From Zoogloea oleivorans (GTDB lineage Bacteria > Pseudomonadota > Gammaproteobacteria > Burkholderiales > Rhodocyclaceae), in contig NZ_SDKK01000023.1 in the NCBI RefSeq assembly GCF_008107625.1, positions 1-64,000 on the forward strand: a DNA stretch of 64,000 bases, read 5' to 3'. A program made the translations under genes and the position numbers. The notes below the pieces were generated by a model. That model saw only the letters and a list, made by a program, of their open reading frames with translations. It searched no databases and was not told where the DNA came from. Below, piece by piece: positions 17,807-25,900 of this stretch (its first letter is position 1; each line of letters begins with the position of its first letter).

Positions 17807-19567
17807 ATGCAACAGCCTCAAGCAAAAATGCGGGGCCTGGTCCTGCTGGCCTGCGCCGCGCTGACGGCGAATGTGCAGGCCCTCGGCACAGCCAGCCCGG
17901 CGGATATTCCGGGCCTGCTGATTGTGGATGCCAGCGTGCCGGCGGAATACGTGAACACCATCACATCCGGCGCCGCCGGCAACCAGCCCTTCGAGGCCGG
18001 CACGACGGTTTATAAAGTCCACACGACCGAAGCCTTTGTCGCCATTCGTTCCTATTACACGCCTGCCGAGCCCGGCAAGGCCGGGCAGGCCGGGAGCTGG
18101 GTTGCACCGCTGGCCGAAACGCGCGGCCTGAGTCGTGCCGAGTTGATGGATCGGCTGGCGTTGCCGGTCAATGCCGACGGGACACGGAACAACACTTTTG
18201 CACTGGTGCTGGTGCCCGCCGGGGTGACCTTCTGGAGCGGCAAGGCGGGGCCGATCACGAGTTCCAGGGTGGACCCGGTGGGGGCCTACTGGGGCGAGGG
18301 CGGCGGCATTCAATACTATGTCGGGCGCAATGCCGGAGACGTGGCGGGCTTTCAGGTGCCGCTCAGGAATTACGTGCTGGCGGCGCCGATGGGCGAGGTC
18401 AATCTGCTGGCCTACAGCCCGCGACTCAGCGGCAACGCCCTCAAGGTCGGGCGTTACATGGATGGCCTGACTGTTCAGGCCTACAGCGATCTGGACAAGG
18501 TGTTTACTGCGCTGGACATCCTCAATCTGTCCACCGAGCGCGCCGACCCCAGGCTGCAGCAGGTGATCGCCCAACTGGGGGCGGAGCGTCATGGGGCGCT
18601 CGGCCTGGCCGGCCTGCATCAGTCGCGGCTGTTCATGGATCAACTGACGAGCGCTTCGAGCCCCTTTGCGCCGGCCGGCCAGCGTGTGCCGGAAGTCGAT
18701 GACAAGGGCCGCCGGACGTGGATCAAGCTGCAGGGCGTGCGCTCACGGCAGTCTTCCGATGCGGAGCGCAGCGGTTTCACGCAAAACACCACCACCCTGG
18801 TGGCCGGCATGGCGATGCGCCACGACGAGAACTGGACCTTTGGTGCCGCGCTTGGCTACCTGTCGTCGGATCTGGACTGGGCCGACAGTGCGCCCGGGCA
18901 GGCCAGGCTGCAGTCCGGCCATGTGGGGGCTTATGCCACTTACCGGGCCGCTGCCGTGATGGCCACCGCCCAGCTCTTCCAGGGCTACAGCAGCATCGAC
19001 ACCCGCCGCAGCATCAGTATTCCCGATGCGGGGTTGTGGGCCGGCTATTCGTCGGCGCTGAACCGGACGGCCAGCGGCAACAGCCATGCCTTTGCCACCG
19101 GTGCCCGGCTGGATGTGGCCCACCTCATGGCGGTGCCGCGGGTCAGGCTGGCGCCCTTCCTCGGTCTGGAATACCAGCGCTTCGATCGGCAGCAATTCAC
19201 TGAAAAGGGCGCCGACAGCATCAATCTGGCGGTGCACGGAAAAACCCTCGAAGACCTGCGCGCGCGCTTCGGTGTTGTCCTCGAATCCCCGCTGGGCACG
19301 GCGGCCAGCCTCGATTGGTCCGTCGACGGGCGCCTGTTGACCGCCCCCCGTCTGGGGGGCGGCCGTGGTGCTATCCAGGCGGGTTTCGCAGGGCAGGGCG
19401 GCACTTTCTCATCGAATGGGTGGGCCGCTCCTGCCGTCCTTAACCAGATGGGTATCGGCCTGTCGGGGCGCAGCAAGCACTCCGACCTGGCGCTGGCTTA
19501 CCACTACGAGCGCGGCGCCGGCTTCGCGTCGAGCGCCTTGCTGGCCAAGGCCGACTGGCGCTTCTGA
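17807..19567 (+). CDS. Autotransporter-type outer-membrane protein
   Basis: A 586-aa exported protein. A signal peptide (MQQPQAKMRGLVLLACAALTANVQA) is followed by a passenger region to about residue 300 and a C-terminal autotransporter beta-barrel (from about WIKLQGVRSRQ) with alternating amphipathic strands and the terminal aromatic residue in KADWRF. The start at 17807 is four bases after the ubiquitin-like gene's stop, so the two are probably co-transcribed. An in-frame start at 17615 lies inside the ubiquitin-like gene and has no signal peptide. The passenger resembles no enzyme I recognise. Confidence 0.85.
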   Translation: MQQPQAKMRGLVLLACAALTANVQALGTASPADIPGLLIVDASVPAEYVNTITSGAAGNQPFEAGTTVYKVHTTEAFVAIRSYYTPAEPGKAGQAGSWVAPLAETRGLSRAELMDRLALPVNADGTRNNTFALVLVPAGVTFWSGKAGPITSSRVDPVGAYWGEGGGIQYYVGRNAGDVAGFQVPLRNYVLAAPMGEVNLLAYSPRLSGNALKVGRYMDGLTVQAYSDLDKVFTALDILNLSTERADPRLQQVIAQLGAERHGALGLAGLHQSRLFMDQLTSASSPFAPAGQRVPEVDDKGRRTWIKLQGVRSRQSSDAERSGFTQNTTTLVAGMAMRHDENWTFGAALGYLSSDLDWADSAPGQARLQSGHVGAYATYRAAAVMATAQLFQGYSSIDTRRSISIPDAGLWAGYSSALNRTASGNSHAFATGARLDVAHLMAVPRVRLAPFLGLEYQRFDRQQFTEKGADSINLAVHGKTLEDLRARFGVVLESPLGTAASLDWSVDGRLLTAPRLGGGRGAIQAGFAGQGGTFSSNGWAAPAVLNQMGIGLSGRSKHSDLALAYHYERGAGFASSALLAKADWRF

Positions 19568-19585
19568 CGACGCGCGCAGGGTGGG

Positions 19586-20593
19586 TCAGTAGGTCAGGCA
19601 GATCTTGCCGAAGTGCGCCCCGGAAGCCTGGTGGCGGAAGGCATCGGCGATCTTTTCGAGCGGGAAGCTGGCGTCGATGACGGGGCGCAGGCCGCTGGCT
19701 TCGATGGCCCGCACCATGTCGATCTGCTGCCGGCGGTTACCGACAACCAGGCCTTGCAGGCGCGCCTGCTTGAGCATCAGGGCGATGGTCGGCACGTCGC
19801 CGCTGATGCCGGTCAGGATGCCGATGAGGGCGATGTGTCCGCCCACCCGCACGGCGGCGATCGACTGGGGCAGGGTGGCCGGCCCGCCCACTTCGACCAC
19901 GTGGTCTACGCCGCGGCCGCCGGTCAGCTCGAAAGCCTTGGCACCCCAGTCGGCGTGGGTCTTGTAGTTGATCGTGTGATCGGCGCCGAGGGCGCGCAGG
20001 CGTTCGAGCTTCTCGTCGGACGACGAGGTGGCGATGACCGTTGCGCCCATGGCCTTGGCAAACTGCAGCGCAAAGATCGACACGCCACCGGTTCCCATCA
20101 CCAGCACCGAGTCGCCCGCCTTCAGGCCGCCATTGACGACCAGGGCACGCCAGGCGGTGAGGCCGGCGGTGGTCAGGGTGGCTGCTTCGGCATGGCTGTA
20201 GCCGGCCGGGGCGTGGGTGAACCAGTGCGCCGGCTTCACAATCCATTCGCGGGCATAGCCGTCAACGCCATCGCCCGGCGTGGTGGCAAAGTCGCTGACC
20301 GTCGGTTCGCCATCGAGCCAGCCCGGAAAGAAGCACGACACCACGTGATCGCCGACCTTGAATTCGGCGACGCCCGCACCAACCGCTTCCACCACCCCGG
20401 CGCCGTCCGACATGGGAATCCGCCCGTCGGCTGCCGGCAGAATGCCGACCGCTACGGCGTAGTCGTGGAAGTTGAGGGAACTGGCATGCACGCGCACGCG
20501 TACTTCGCCCGGACCGGGTTCGCCAGGGGCGGCGCCATCGATGAGTTGCAGGTTGTCGAGTGCTGCGGGACTGCGCAGGGTGATCACTTTCAT
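19586..20593 (-). CDS. Zinc-independent alcohol/quinone oxidoreductase (MDR)
   Basis: A 335-aa medium-chain dehydrogenase/reductase. GroES-like N-terminal domain (PGEVRVRVHASSLNFHDYAV; the usual zinc-ligand Cys is absent), then a Rossmann domain with VLVMGTGGVSIFALQFAKAMGA and ADHTINYKT. Likely an NADPH-dependent quinone or alcohol oxidoreductase. It overlaps the preceding NmrA-like gene by one base (TAATG), so the two form an operon divergent from the HxlR regulator. Confidence 0.88.
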   Translation of the reverse strand: MKVITLRSPAALDNLQLIDGAAPGEPGPGEVRVRVHASSLNFHDYAVAVGILPAADGRIPMSDGAGVVEAVGAGVAEFKVGDHVVSCFFPGWLDGEPTVSDFATTPGDGVDGYAREWIVKPAHWFTHAPAGYSHAEAATLTTAGLTAWRALVVNGGLKAGDSVLVMGTGGVSIFALQFAKAMGATVIATSSSDEKLERLRALGADHTINYKTHADWGAKAFELTGGRGVDHVVEVGGPATLPQSIAAVRVGGHIALIGILTGISGDVPTIALMLKQARLQGLVVGNRRQQIDMVRAIEASGLRPVIDASFPLEKIADAFRHQASGAHFGKICLTY

Positions 20594-21456
20594 TACAACG
20601 ACTCCTTGGGAATGGATGGGGCGATGCTTGTCGCCAATCTTGTTGTCGGACGGCCGATGAGCTGGCTCAACTGGTGGCTGTCGTCGAACAGCCCGCCCTT
20701 CGAGGCGCCCACGTCGGAATCGGCCAGCAGGGCAGCGAGCCCTTCCGGCAGGCCGGCACCGAGCAGAATCGCCTTGTAATCGGCTTCGGGCAAGTCTTTG
20801 TACGCAATTTCCTTGCCGGACTGTGTTGTTATTTCAGCGGCCAGCTCGGCCAGCGTGTAGGCCGTATCGCCGGCCAGTTCGTAGACGCGTCCGGCCTGGT
20901 CGTCCTGCGTCAACACGGCGGCGGCCGCTTCCGCGTAGTCGGCGCGGGCCGCCGAGGCGATGCGTCCGGTGCCGGCACTGCCCAGCAGCACACCGTGGGC
21001 GAGGGCGGCCGGCACGCTGGCGGCATAGTTCTCGGTGTACCAGCCGTTGCGCAGAAGCACGTGGGGTAGGCCCGAGGCGCGTAGCAGGGCTTCGGTTGCC
21101 TGGTGTTCGGCGGCCAGCCCGAGGGGCGAGACGTCGGCGTGCAGCAGGCTGGTATAGGCCAGCAGCTTCACGCCGGCGCGTTGGGCGGCGTCGATGACGG
21201 CCCGGTGCTGGGGGACCCGCTGGCCGACTTCGCTGGAGGAGATGAGCAGCAGCTTGTCGGCGCCCTGGAAGGCGGCATCCAGCGTGGCGGGCTGGGTGTA
21301 GTCGGCCTGCCGGACCTGCACGCCGCGGGCGGCCAGGTCACTGACTTTTGCGGGGGTCCGCACGGCGGCGACGATTTCGCTGGCGGGGAGCTTGTGCAGC
21401 AGGGCTTCGATGACGAGGCGGCCGAGTTGGCCGGAGGCGCCGGTGATGACGATCAT
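20593..21456 (-). CDS. NmrA/QorB-like NAD(P)H:quinone oxidoreductase
   Basis: A 287-aa atypical short-chain dehydrogenase. MIVITGASGQLGRLVIEALL is the NAD(P)-binding loop; HPLASEI-type and LLLISSSEVGQR segments match QorB-type quinone reductases, which lack the SDR catalytic Tyr-Lys pair. It is first gene of a two-gene operon with the MDR oxidoreductase and is divergent from the HxlR gene, as qorB and its QorR-like regulator are in other bacteria. Confidence 0.86.
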   Translation of the reverse strand: MIVITGASGQLGRLVIEALLHKLPASEIVAAVRTPAKVSDLAARGVQVRQADYTQPATLDAAFQGADKLLLISSSEVGQRVPQHRAVIDAAQRAGVKLLAYTSLLHADVSPLGLAAEHQATEALLRASGLPHVLLRNGWYTENYAASVPAALAHGVLLGSAGTGRIASAARADYAEAAAAVLTQDDQAGRVYELAGDTAYTLAELAAEITTQSGKEIAYKDLPEADYKAILLGAGLPEGLAALLADSDVGASKGGLFDDSHQLSQLIGRPTTRLATSIAPSIPKESL

Positions 21457-21505
21457 GGTGCAAGTCCTTTGTGGATACGTTGGGAGCTGGCAGAATAATT
21501 CCCTA

Positions 21506-21540
21506 ACTTACTTTTAGTAAGTACGTACCTGAAGGTAAGT
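21506..21540. promoter_or_regulatory. Operator between qorB-like operon and hxlR-type gene
   Basis: ACTTAC-TTTTA-GTAAGT (21506-21522) is a perfect 6-bp dyad, followed by the palindrome GTACGTAC (21521-21528) and another GTAAGT (21535-21540). Repeated GTAAGT half-sites between divergent genes are the expected site for the HxlR-type regulator, which begins four bases later. Confidence 0.65.
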
Positions 21541-21544
21541 ATCC

Positions 21545-21946
21545 ATGAGCGAAACCGATGTGTCCCTGATTCCTCCCGCGACCTTGTCTGAACAGATGCG
21601 GCGTGGCGAACTGTTTGCAGTCGACTGTCCGTCGCGGGACGTGCTCCAGCATGTGACCAGCCGCTGGGGCGTGCTGGTGCTGGTGGCGCTGCTGGCCGGC
21701 ACGCATCGCTTCAGCGACTTGCGGCGCAAGATCGGCGGTGTCAGCGAGAAAATGTTGGCGCAGACCCTGCAGTGGCTGGAGAGCGATGGCTTCGTGCTGC
21801 GCAAGTCCTACCCGGTGGTGCCGCCGCATGTCGAATACAGCCTCACGCCGCTGGGGCTGGAGGTCGCGCGACGGGTCGAGGCGCTGGCTGACTGGATCGA
21901 AGGTAACCTGCCTTCGATCATGGAAGCACGCAAGCTGCGCAGTTAG
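21545..21946 (+). CDS. HxlR-family transcriptional regulator
   Basis: A 133-aa HxlR winged-helix protein: CPSRDVLQHVTSRWGVLVLV near the N-terminus, FSDLRRKIGGVSEKMLAQTL recognition region and the wing VEYSLTPLG. The conserved N-terminal Cys (in DCPSRD) is the redox/quinone-sensing position of QorR/YodB-type members. Divergent from the quinone-reductase operon, with GTAAGT repeats between. Confidence 0.88.
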   Translation: MSETDVSLIPPATLSEQMRRGELFAVDCPSRDVLQHVTSRWGVLVLVALLAGTHRFSDLRRKIGGVSEKMLAQTLQWLESDGFVLRKSYPVVPPHVEYSLTPLGLEVARRVEALADWIEGNLPSIMEARKLRS

Positions 21947-21985
21947 CCCGGCCCCTTATCCGCAGGTCGGGCGGAGGCGGGGAGT

Positions 21986-22978
21986 TCAGAGCTTGCGCTC
22001 GAAGAAGCGGACCAGTTGTTGTCGCGCCTCATGGGCTTTGGCAACGTCGGGGCGGATGTCGATGCGGGCTGCTGCATTGAAGCGGTCAGCGCCCAGGTGG
22101 CCGAACGGGTCGTAGGGCTTGAAGGACACCTGCAGCTTGTCCCAGGCGTGATAGGCGCCGTCGTAGGTCACCACGTCGATGTTGCGTTGCTCCGCCGCGG
22201 TCAGGCTGGCCTTGAGATTGATACAGCGCTGGGCGCCGTTGTCCGCCGTTGTGGCCCGGTCGTAGTCGTCCTGGGTGCCGATCTGTATCAGTACCGGTGC
22301 GCCGGTGAGCGGGTTGCCGGCCGTTGCCCCAAAGGCGGAGTAGGGAATGTTGGGGTTGTTGTAGGCGTAGCACACCGGGTAGTGGGCCACGTGAGCCTTG
22401 AAGCGCAGGGTGCCACCGACGGCGCTGGCCACGTTGTTGCTCGCCGAGGCCATGGCAATCACGCCGCCCCACGAGAAACCGAGCACGCCGACGCGTTGTG
22501 CATCGATGCCGGCTTGTGTGCCCAGAAAACGCAGTGCCGAGAAGGCGTCGGGGTAGGTGAGGGCCGGCAGGGCAGGGCGGCTGGCGCCATTGCTTACGCC
22601 GCGGGCTTCCCACATGTCGATTTCCAGTGTGGCGATGCCGGCCGCATGGAGGGACTCGGCATGGAAGTCGCCGCGGGCATCGACGCCCGACGAGCCGTGG
22701 AGGATCAGTACCGCCGGCAGACCAGGGCGGGGGCTGTTGCGTTCGTGTCCCCGCCGGCAATCCGCCGGTATCTGCAGCTTGCCCTTCACGGTGAGGAGCC
22801 CGTTGGGGACGACTTGTCCGCTGCTGTTGATAATCAGGTTGGGAGACTGGAATTCAACGAAGGAGATGGTCGGTCGCGCGTTACGCCGGCAGTTGTCGTC
22901 ATCATCGGCAAGGGCGGGTGCCGCATGAGCGGCGAACACGGTCAGGGCGGACAGGGCGGCGCAGGGCGTGAGATGCAC
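21986..22978 (-). CDS. Secreted dienelactone-hydrolase-family protein
   Basis: A 330-aa alpha/beta hydrolase with a Sec signal peptide (MHLTPCAALSALTVFAAHAAPALA). The nucleophile is Ser in GFSWGGVIA, the acid probably lies in GTQDDYD, and the His is in DGAYHAWD. The GTG at 22978 is preceded by GAGGT and directly yields the signal peptide; the longer open frame to 23380 has no such support. Periplasmic; substrate unknown, dienelactone or ester. Not the meta-pathway hydrolase DmpD. Confidence 0.82.
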   Translation of the reverse strand: MHLTPCAALSALTVFAAHAAPALADDDDNCRRNARPTISFVEFQSPNLIINSSGQVVPNGLLTVKGKLQIPADCRRGHERNSPRPGLPAVLILHGSSGVDARGDFHAESLHAAGIATLEIDMWEARGVSNGASRPALPALTYPDAFSALRFLGTQAGIDAQRVGVLGFSWGGVIAMASASNNVASAVGGTLRFKAHVAHYPVCYAYNNPNIPYSAFGATAGNPLTGAPVLIQIGTQDDYDRATTADNGAQRCINLKASLTAAEQRNIDVVTYDGAYHAWDKLQVSFKPYDPFGHLGADRFNAAARIDIRPDVAKAHEARQQLVRFFERKL

Positions 22979-23097
22979 GGGGAATACCTCGATGGAAAAT
23001 GATGTTGGAGAAAGACGCGGGCGTGTCTTCTCTGAACCATAGTCAAGATTGCTGGAGGTATTCAAGGTAAATAGGTCGCGGCGGGGCGTGCCGGGGC

Positions 23098-24006
23098 TTA
23101 GCGGCGCGATCCGGGGGAAGTCTTCTTGTATTCCTCGACGGTCTCCAGAAAGGCCGCGAGGATCGGCGACTGGTCGTTCTTGCGGTAGATGCAGCTCAGG
23201 TCCACGTGGAAGTTGGGCGGGGTATCGGTGAGCGGCAGGTAGACCACGCTCGGAAACTGCAGCGTGGTGGCCGACTCGGGTACCAGGCAGACGCCAAAGC
23301 CGCCCGCCACCAGGGCCACGCCGGTGACCGCATCGCCTACTTCCTGCGAGATCTGCGGCTGGAAGCCGCTTTCGCTGCACAGACCGATCACCCGGTCGAT
23401 GAAGCTCGGGCGCGCGCCGGTGGGGAACAGGACCATCGGGTGGTCCTGCAGGTCGGCAAAGCGGATGCTCGGCTGGCGGGCCAGCGGGTGGTCGGCATGG
23501 ATGGCCAGCAGCAGGTCTTCGATGGCGACCTGCTGGACGCCGATGTCCTCCAGCGGGGTCAGCATGCGGTTGAAGCCGACCGAGATGCGGCGCTGGCGCA
23601 GGGCCTCGATCTGCTCGGCCTTGGTCATGGTGTGCAGCACCACCTTCACGTCCGGGTGGTGGTTGCGAAAGGCCAGCAGCAGCTTGGGAATGGCGTCGAG
23701 GATGGCCGACCCGAAGATGGCCACGTCAAGGCGCCCGAGCTTGCCTTGGTCGGCCCGCTGGGTGCGCTCGGTGGCCTGTTCGACCAGCGAGCGGATGTTG
23801 CGCGCTTCCTCCAGAAACAGCTCGCCGGCCTGGGTCAGTTCCATGCCCCGCGGGGTGCGGATGAACAGGGTGACGCCGAGTTCCTCTTCAAGCTGCTGGA
23901 TCTGCCGGGTCAGGGGCGGCTGCGAGATGTGCAGCCGGGCGGCGGCCCGTCCGATGTTCTCCTCTTCGGCGACGGCGACGAAGTAGCGCAGGTGGCGCAG
24001 ATCCAC
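23098..24006 (-). CDS. LysR-family regulator, CatM/BenM-like
   Basis: A 302-aa LysR regulator: N-terminal HTH MDLRHLRYFVAVAEEENIGR, then LHISQPPLTRQIQQLEEELG, and an effector-binding domain with PLARQPSIRFADLQDHPMVLF. The closest remembered relatives are CatM/BenM/CatR regulators of catechol and benzoate genes. It is divergent from the DUF1302 operon, and the intergenic region holds ATAC-N7-GTAT, the binding consensus of that subgroup. The same site precedes the meta-cleavage operon at 52095, so it probably controls both, with a ring-cleavage intermediate as co-inducer (inferred). Confidence 0.88.
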   Translation of the reverse strand: MDLRHLRYFVAVAEEENIGRAAARLHISQPPLTRQIQQLEEELGVTLFIRTPRGMELTQAGELFLEEARNIRSLVEQATERTQRADQGKLGRLDVAIFGSAILDAIPKLLLAFRNHHPDVKVVLHTMTKAEQIEALRQRRISVGFNRMLTPLEDIGVQQVAIEDLLLAIHADHPLARQPSIRFADLQDHPMVLFPTGARPSFIDRVIGLCSESGFQPQISQEVGDAVTGVALVAGGFGVCLVPESATTLQFPSVVYLPLTDTPPNFHVDLSCIYRKNDQSPILAAFLETVEEYKKTSPGSRR

Positions 24007-24050
24007 TTTCTTCTCCTTTTTCCCGATGTGGCTGGATGCCGGATTCGATC

Positions 24051-24116
24051 ATACCCAGAAGGTATTGGTGAGGGGAAATAATGGTATTGGACGGTAATCC
24101 TCCCGAGCGATAACTT
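24051..24116 (+). promoter_or_regulatory. LysR-controlled promoter of the envelope operon
   Basis: ATAC-N7-GTAT at 24051-24065 is the recognition site; GGTATTGGACGGTA at 24083-24096 is a second site overlapping the -35 TTGGAC (24087-24092); 18 bp later TAACTT (24111-24116) is the -10. The first site is centred near -64, the usual LysR activation position. The promoter at 52095-52160 has the same elements at the same spacings. Confidence 0.78.
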
Positions 24117-24198
24117 GCGTCCCAACCCACCGCAAAGCAGGCCAAAGACCTGTGCCGCGGGAAGGGCAACAAGTCATACCACGCATGAGGAGGAAGAC

Positions 24199-25878
24199 AT
24201 GAACAAGCGTTCTTGCAGGGAAGGTGCGCCGCTGCCGTTTGCTGTGCGAAACGGTCGTCTGGTGGCGGCCATCGCCGCCGCCGCGGCTCTGCTGGCGAGT
24301 GGTGGCGCCGCCGCCGTCGCGATCGATACCGGCAATTCCGACGTTACGGTTTCCTGGGACAACACCGTCAAGTACAGTGCTGCCGCGCGGGTGCGCAGCG
24401 CCGACGGCAAGGTGGCCGGCGATCCGGCGAGTCTCCAGGTCAATATCAACGACGGCGACCTGAATTTCGGCAAGGGGCTGATTTCCAATCGCCTCGACCT
24501 GCTTTCCGAGCTCGAATTCCGCTACAAGAAAGACTTCGGTTTCCGCATGAGCGGCGCGGCCTGGTATGACGACGTCTATCACCGCCGCAACGACAACCCC
24601 GGCACCCAGGGCGTCAACTCCCAGTCGGTGGCGACCGACCGCTTCACCCATGCCACCGAGCAGCTTCACGGCCAGAAGGCCGAATTCCTGGATATGTTCG
24701 GCTACGGCAACTTCACGCCGTGGGACATGAACCTCAACGTCAAGGCCGGGCGTTACACCCAGCTTTACGGCGAAAGCCTGTTCTTCGGTTCCAACGGTAT
24801 CGCCGGTGCGCAGACGCCGCTGGATCTGGCCCGCGCCCTGTCGGTGCCGAATTCCCAGTTCAAGGAGGTCGCCCGCCCGGTCGGCCAGATCGGCGGCAAC
24901 CTGCAGCTCAGCTCGACGGTCAGCATCGGTGCCTACTATCAGCTGGAATGGCGCAAGAGCCGCCTGCCGGCCGCCGGCAGCTACTTCAGCTTTGCCGACT
25001 TCGTCGATGCCGGCGGTGAGAGCTTCAACCTCGGCGCCATGGCGCCGGGGCTGATCCTCGGCCGCGGCAAGGACTTGAACGCCCGCGACTCGGGGCAGGG
25101 CGGCATGCAGGTCAAGTACAAGTCCGGCGACGCGGAGTATGGCTTCTACGCGGCCCAGTTCCACGACAAGATGCCCCAGTTCTACGTGCGGCCGGGCGTC
25201 AATCCGCGGGGCGCCTTCGGTGGCGATTACGTGCAGGTGTTCGGCGAGAACATCCGTACCGTCGGCGCCAGCTTCAGCACCCTCGTTGGCGAGACCAACG
25301 TGGCCGGCGAGCTGTCCTTCCGCGACAATATGCCGCTGGTGGCCGCCGGCAACGTGGTGGTGGTTGGTGCCGACGCCAACGGCAAGGACCGCAACGCCTA
25401 CGCCACCGGCAAGACCATGCACCTCAACCTGTCGGCGATCAGCGTAATGGGCGCCAGCGCCCTGTGGGAAGGCGCGTCCTTCGTCGGCGAGTTCGCCTTC
25501 AACCGCCGCCTGGCAATCAGCGACAACCCGGGTGCGCTCGATCCCAACGCCACCAAGGACGCCAGCGCCATCCAGTTCGTGTTCCAGCCGGAATACTTCC
25601 AGGTTCTGCCCGGACTCGATCTGCAGGTGCCCATCGGCCTGAGCTACGGCCTGTCCGGCCGCTCCTCGGTGAATGGCGCACTGTTCCCGTCCGAGCACGG
25701 CGGCAACGTCAGCATCGGCGTGAAGGGCGACTACCAGAAGACCTGGCAGACCGGCCTCAACTTCACGCACTACTACGGCCCGTCCGGCGCCGTCATCACC
25801 GGTGCGGGCGCGCTGTCCTACGCCAACTTCCATGGCGACCGCGACTTCGTGTCCCTGTCCGTTCAGCGCACCTTCTGA
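24199..25878 (+). CDS. DUF1302 outer-membrane protein
   Basis: A 559-aa exported protein of the DUF1302 family. Start at 24199 after GAGGAGGAAG; a long signal peptide ends near GGAAAVA. The rest is aromatic-rich beta-strand sequence ending in SLSVQRTF, with a terminal Phe as in outer-membrane barrels. Conserved YTQLYGESLFF and QFKEVARPVGQ are shared with the paralogue at 39683. It is first of a DUF1302-DUF1329-YCF48-RND operon; a channel for hydrophobic or aromatic compounds is likely but unproven. Confidence 0.85.
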   Translation: MNKRSCREGAPLPFAVRNGRLVAAIAAAAALLASGGAAAVAIDTGNSDVTVSWDNTVKYSAAARVRSADGKVAGDPASLQVNINDGDLNFGKGLISNRLDLLSELEFRYKKDFGFRMSGAAWYDDVYHRRNDNPGTQGVNSQSVATDRFTHATEQLHGQKAEFLDMFGYGNFTPWDMNLNVKAGRYTQLYGESLFFGSNGIAGAQTPLDLARALSVPNSQFKEVARPVGQIGGNLQLSSTVSIGAYYQLEWRKSRLPAAGSYFSFADFVDAGGESFNLGAMAPGLILGRGKDLNARDSGQGGMQVKYKSGDAEYGFYAAQFHDKMPQFYVRPGVNPRGAFGGDYVQVFGENIRTVGASFSTLVGETNVAGELSFRDNMPLVAAGNVVVVGADANGKDRNAYATGKTMHLNLSAISVMGASALWEGASFVGEFAFNRRLAISDNPGALDPNATKDASAIQFVFQPEYFQVLPGLDLQVPIGLSYGLSGRSSVNGALFPSEHGGNVSIGVKGDYQKTWQTGLNFTHYYGPSGAVITGAGALSYANFHGDRDFVSLSVQRTF

Positions 25879-25900
25879 TCCGAATTAAAAGGAGACATCC

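Noticed and set aside
21986-22978. Meta-pathway hydrolase DmpD
   Set aside because: The protein has a signal peptide and dienelactone-hydrolase-type motifs, and lies far from the lower pathway under no shared promoter motif.
24049-25833. Antisense frame of 594 codons over the first DUF1302 gene
   Set aside because: Shadow frame; the forward strand has signal peptide, family blocks and operon context.
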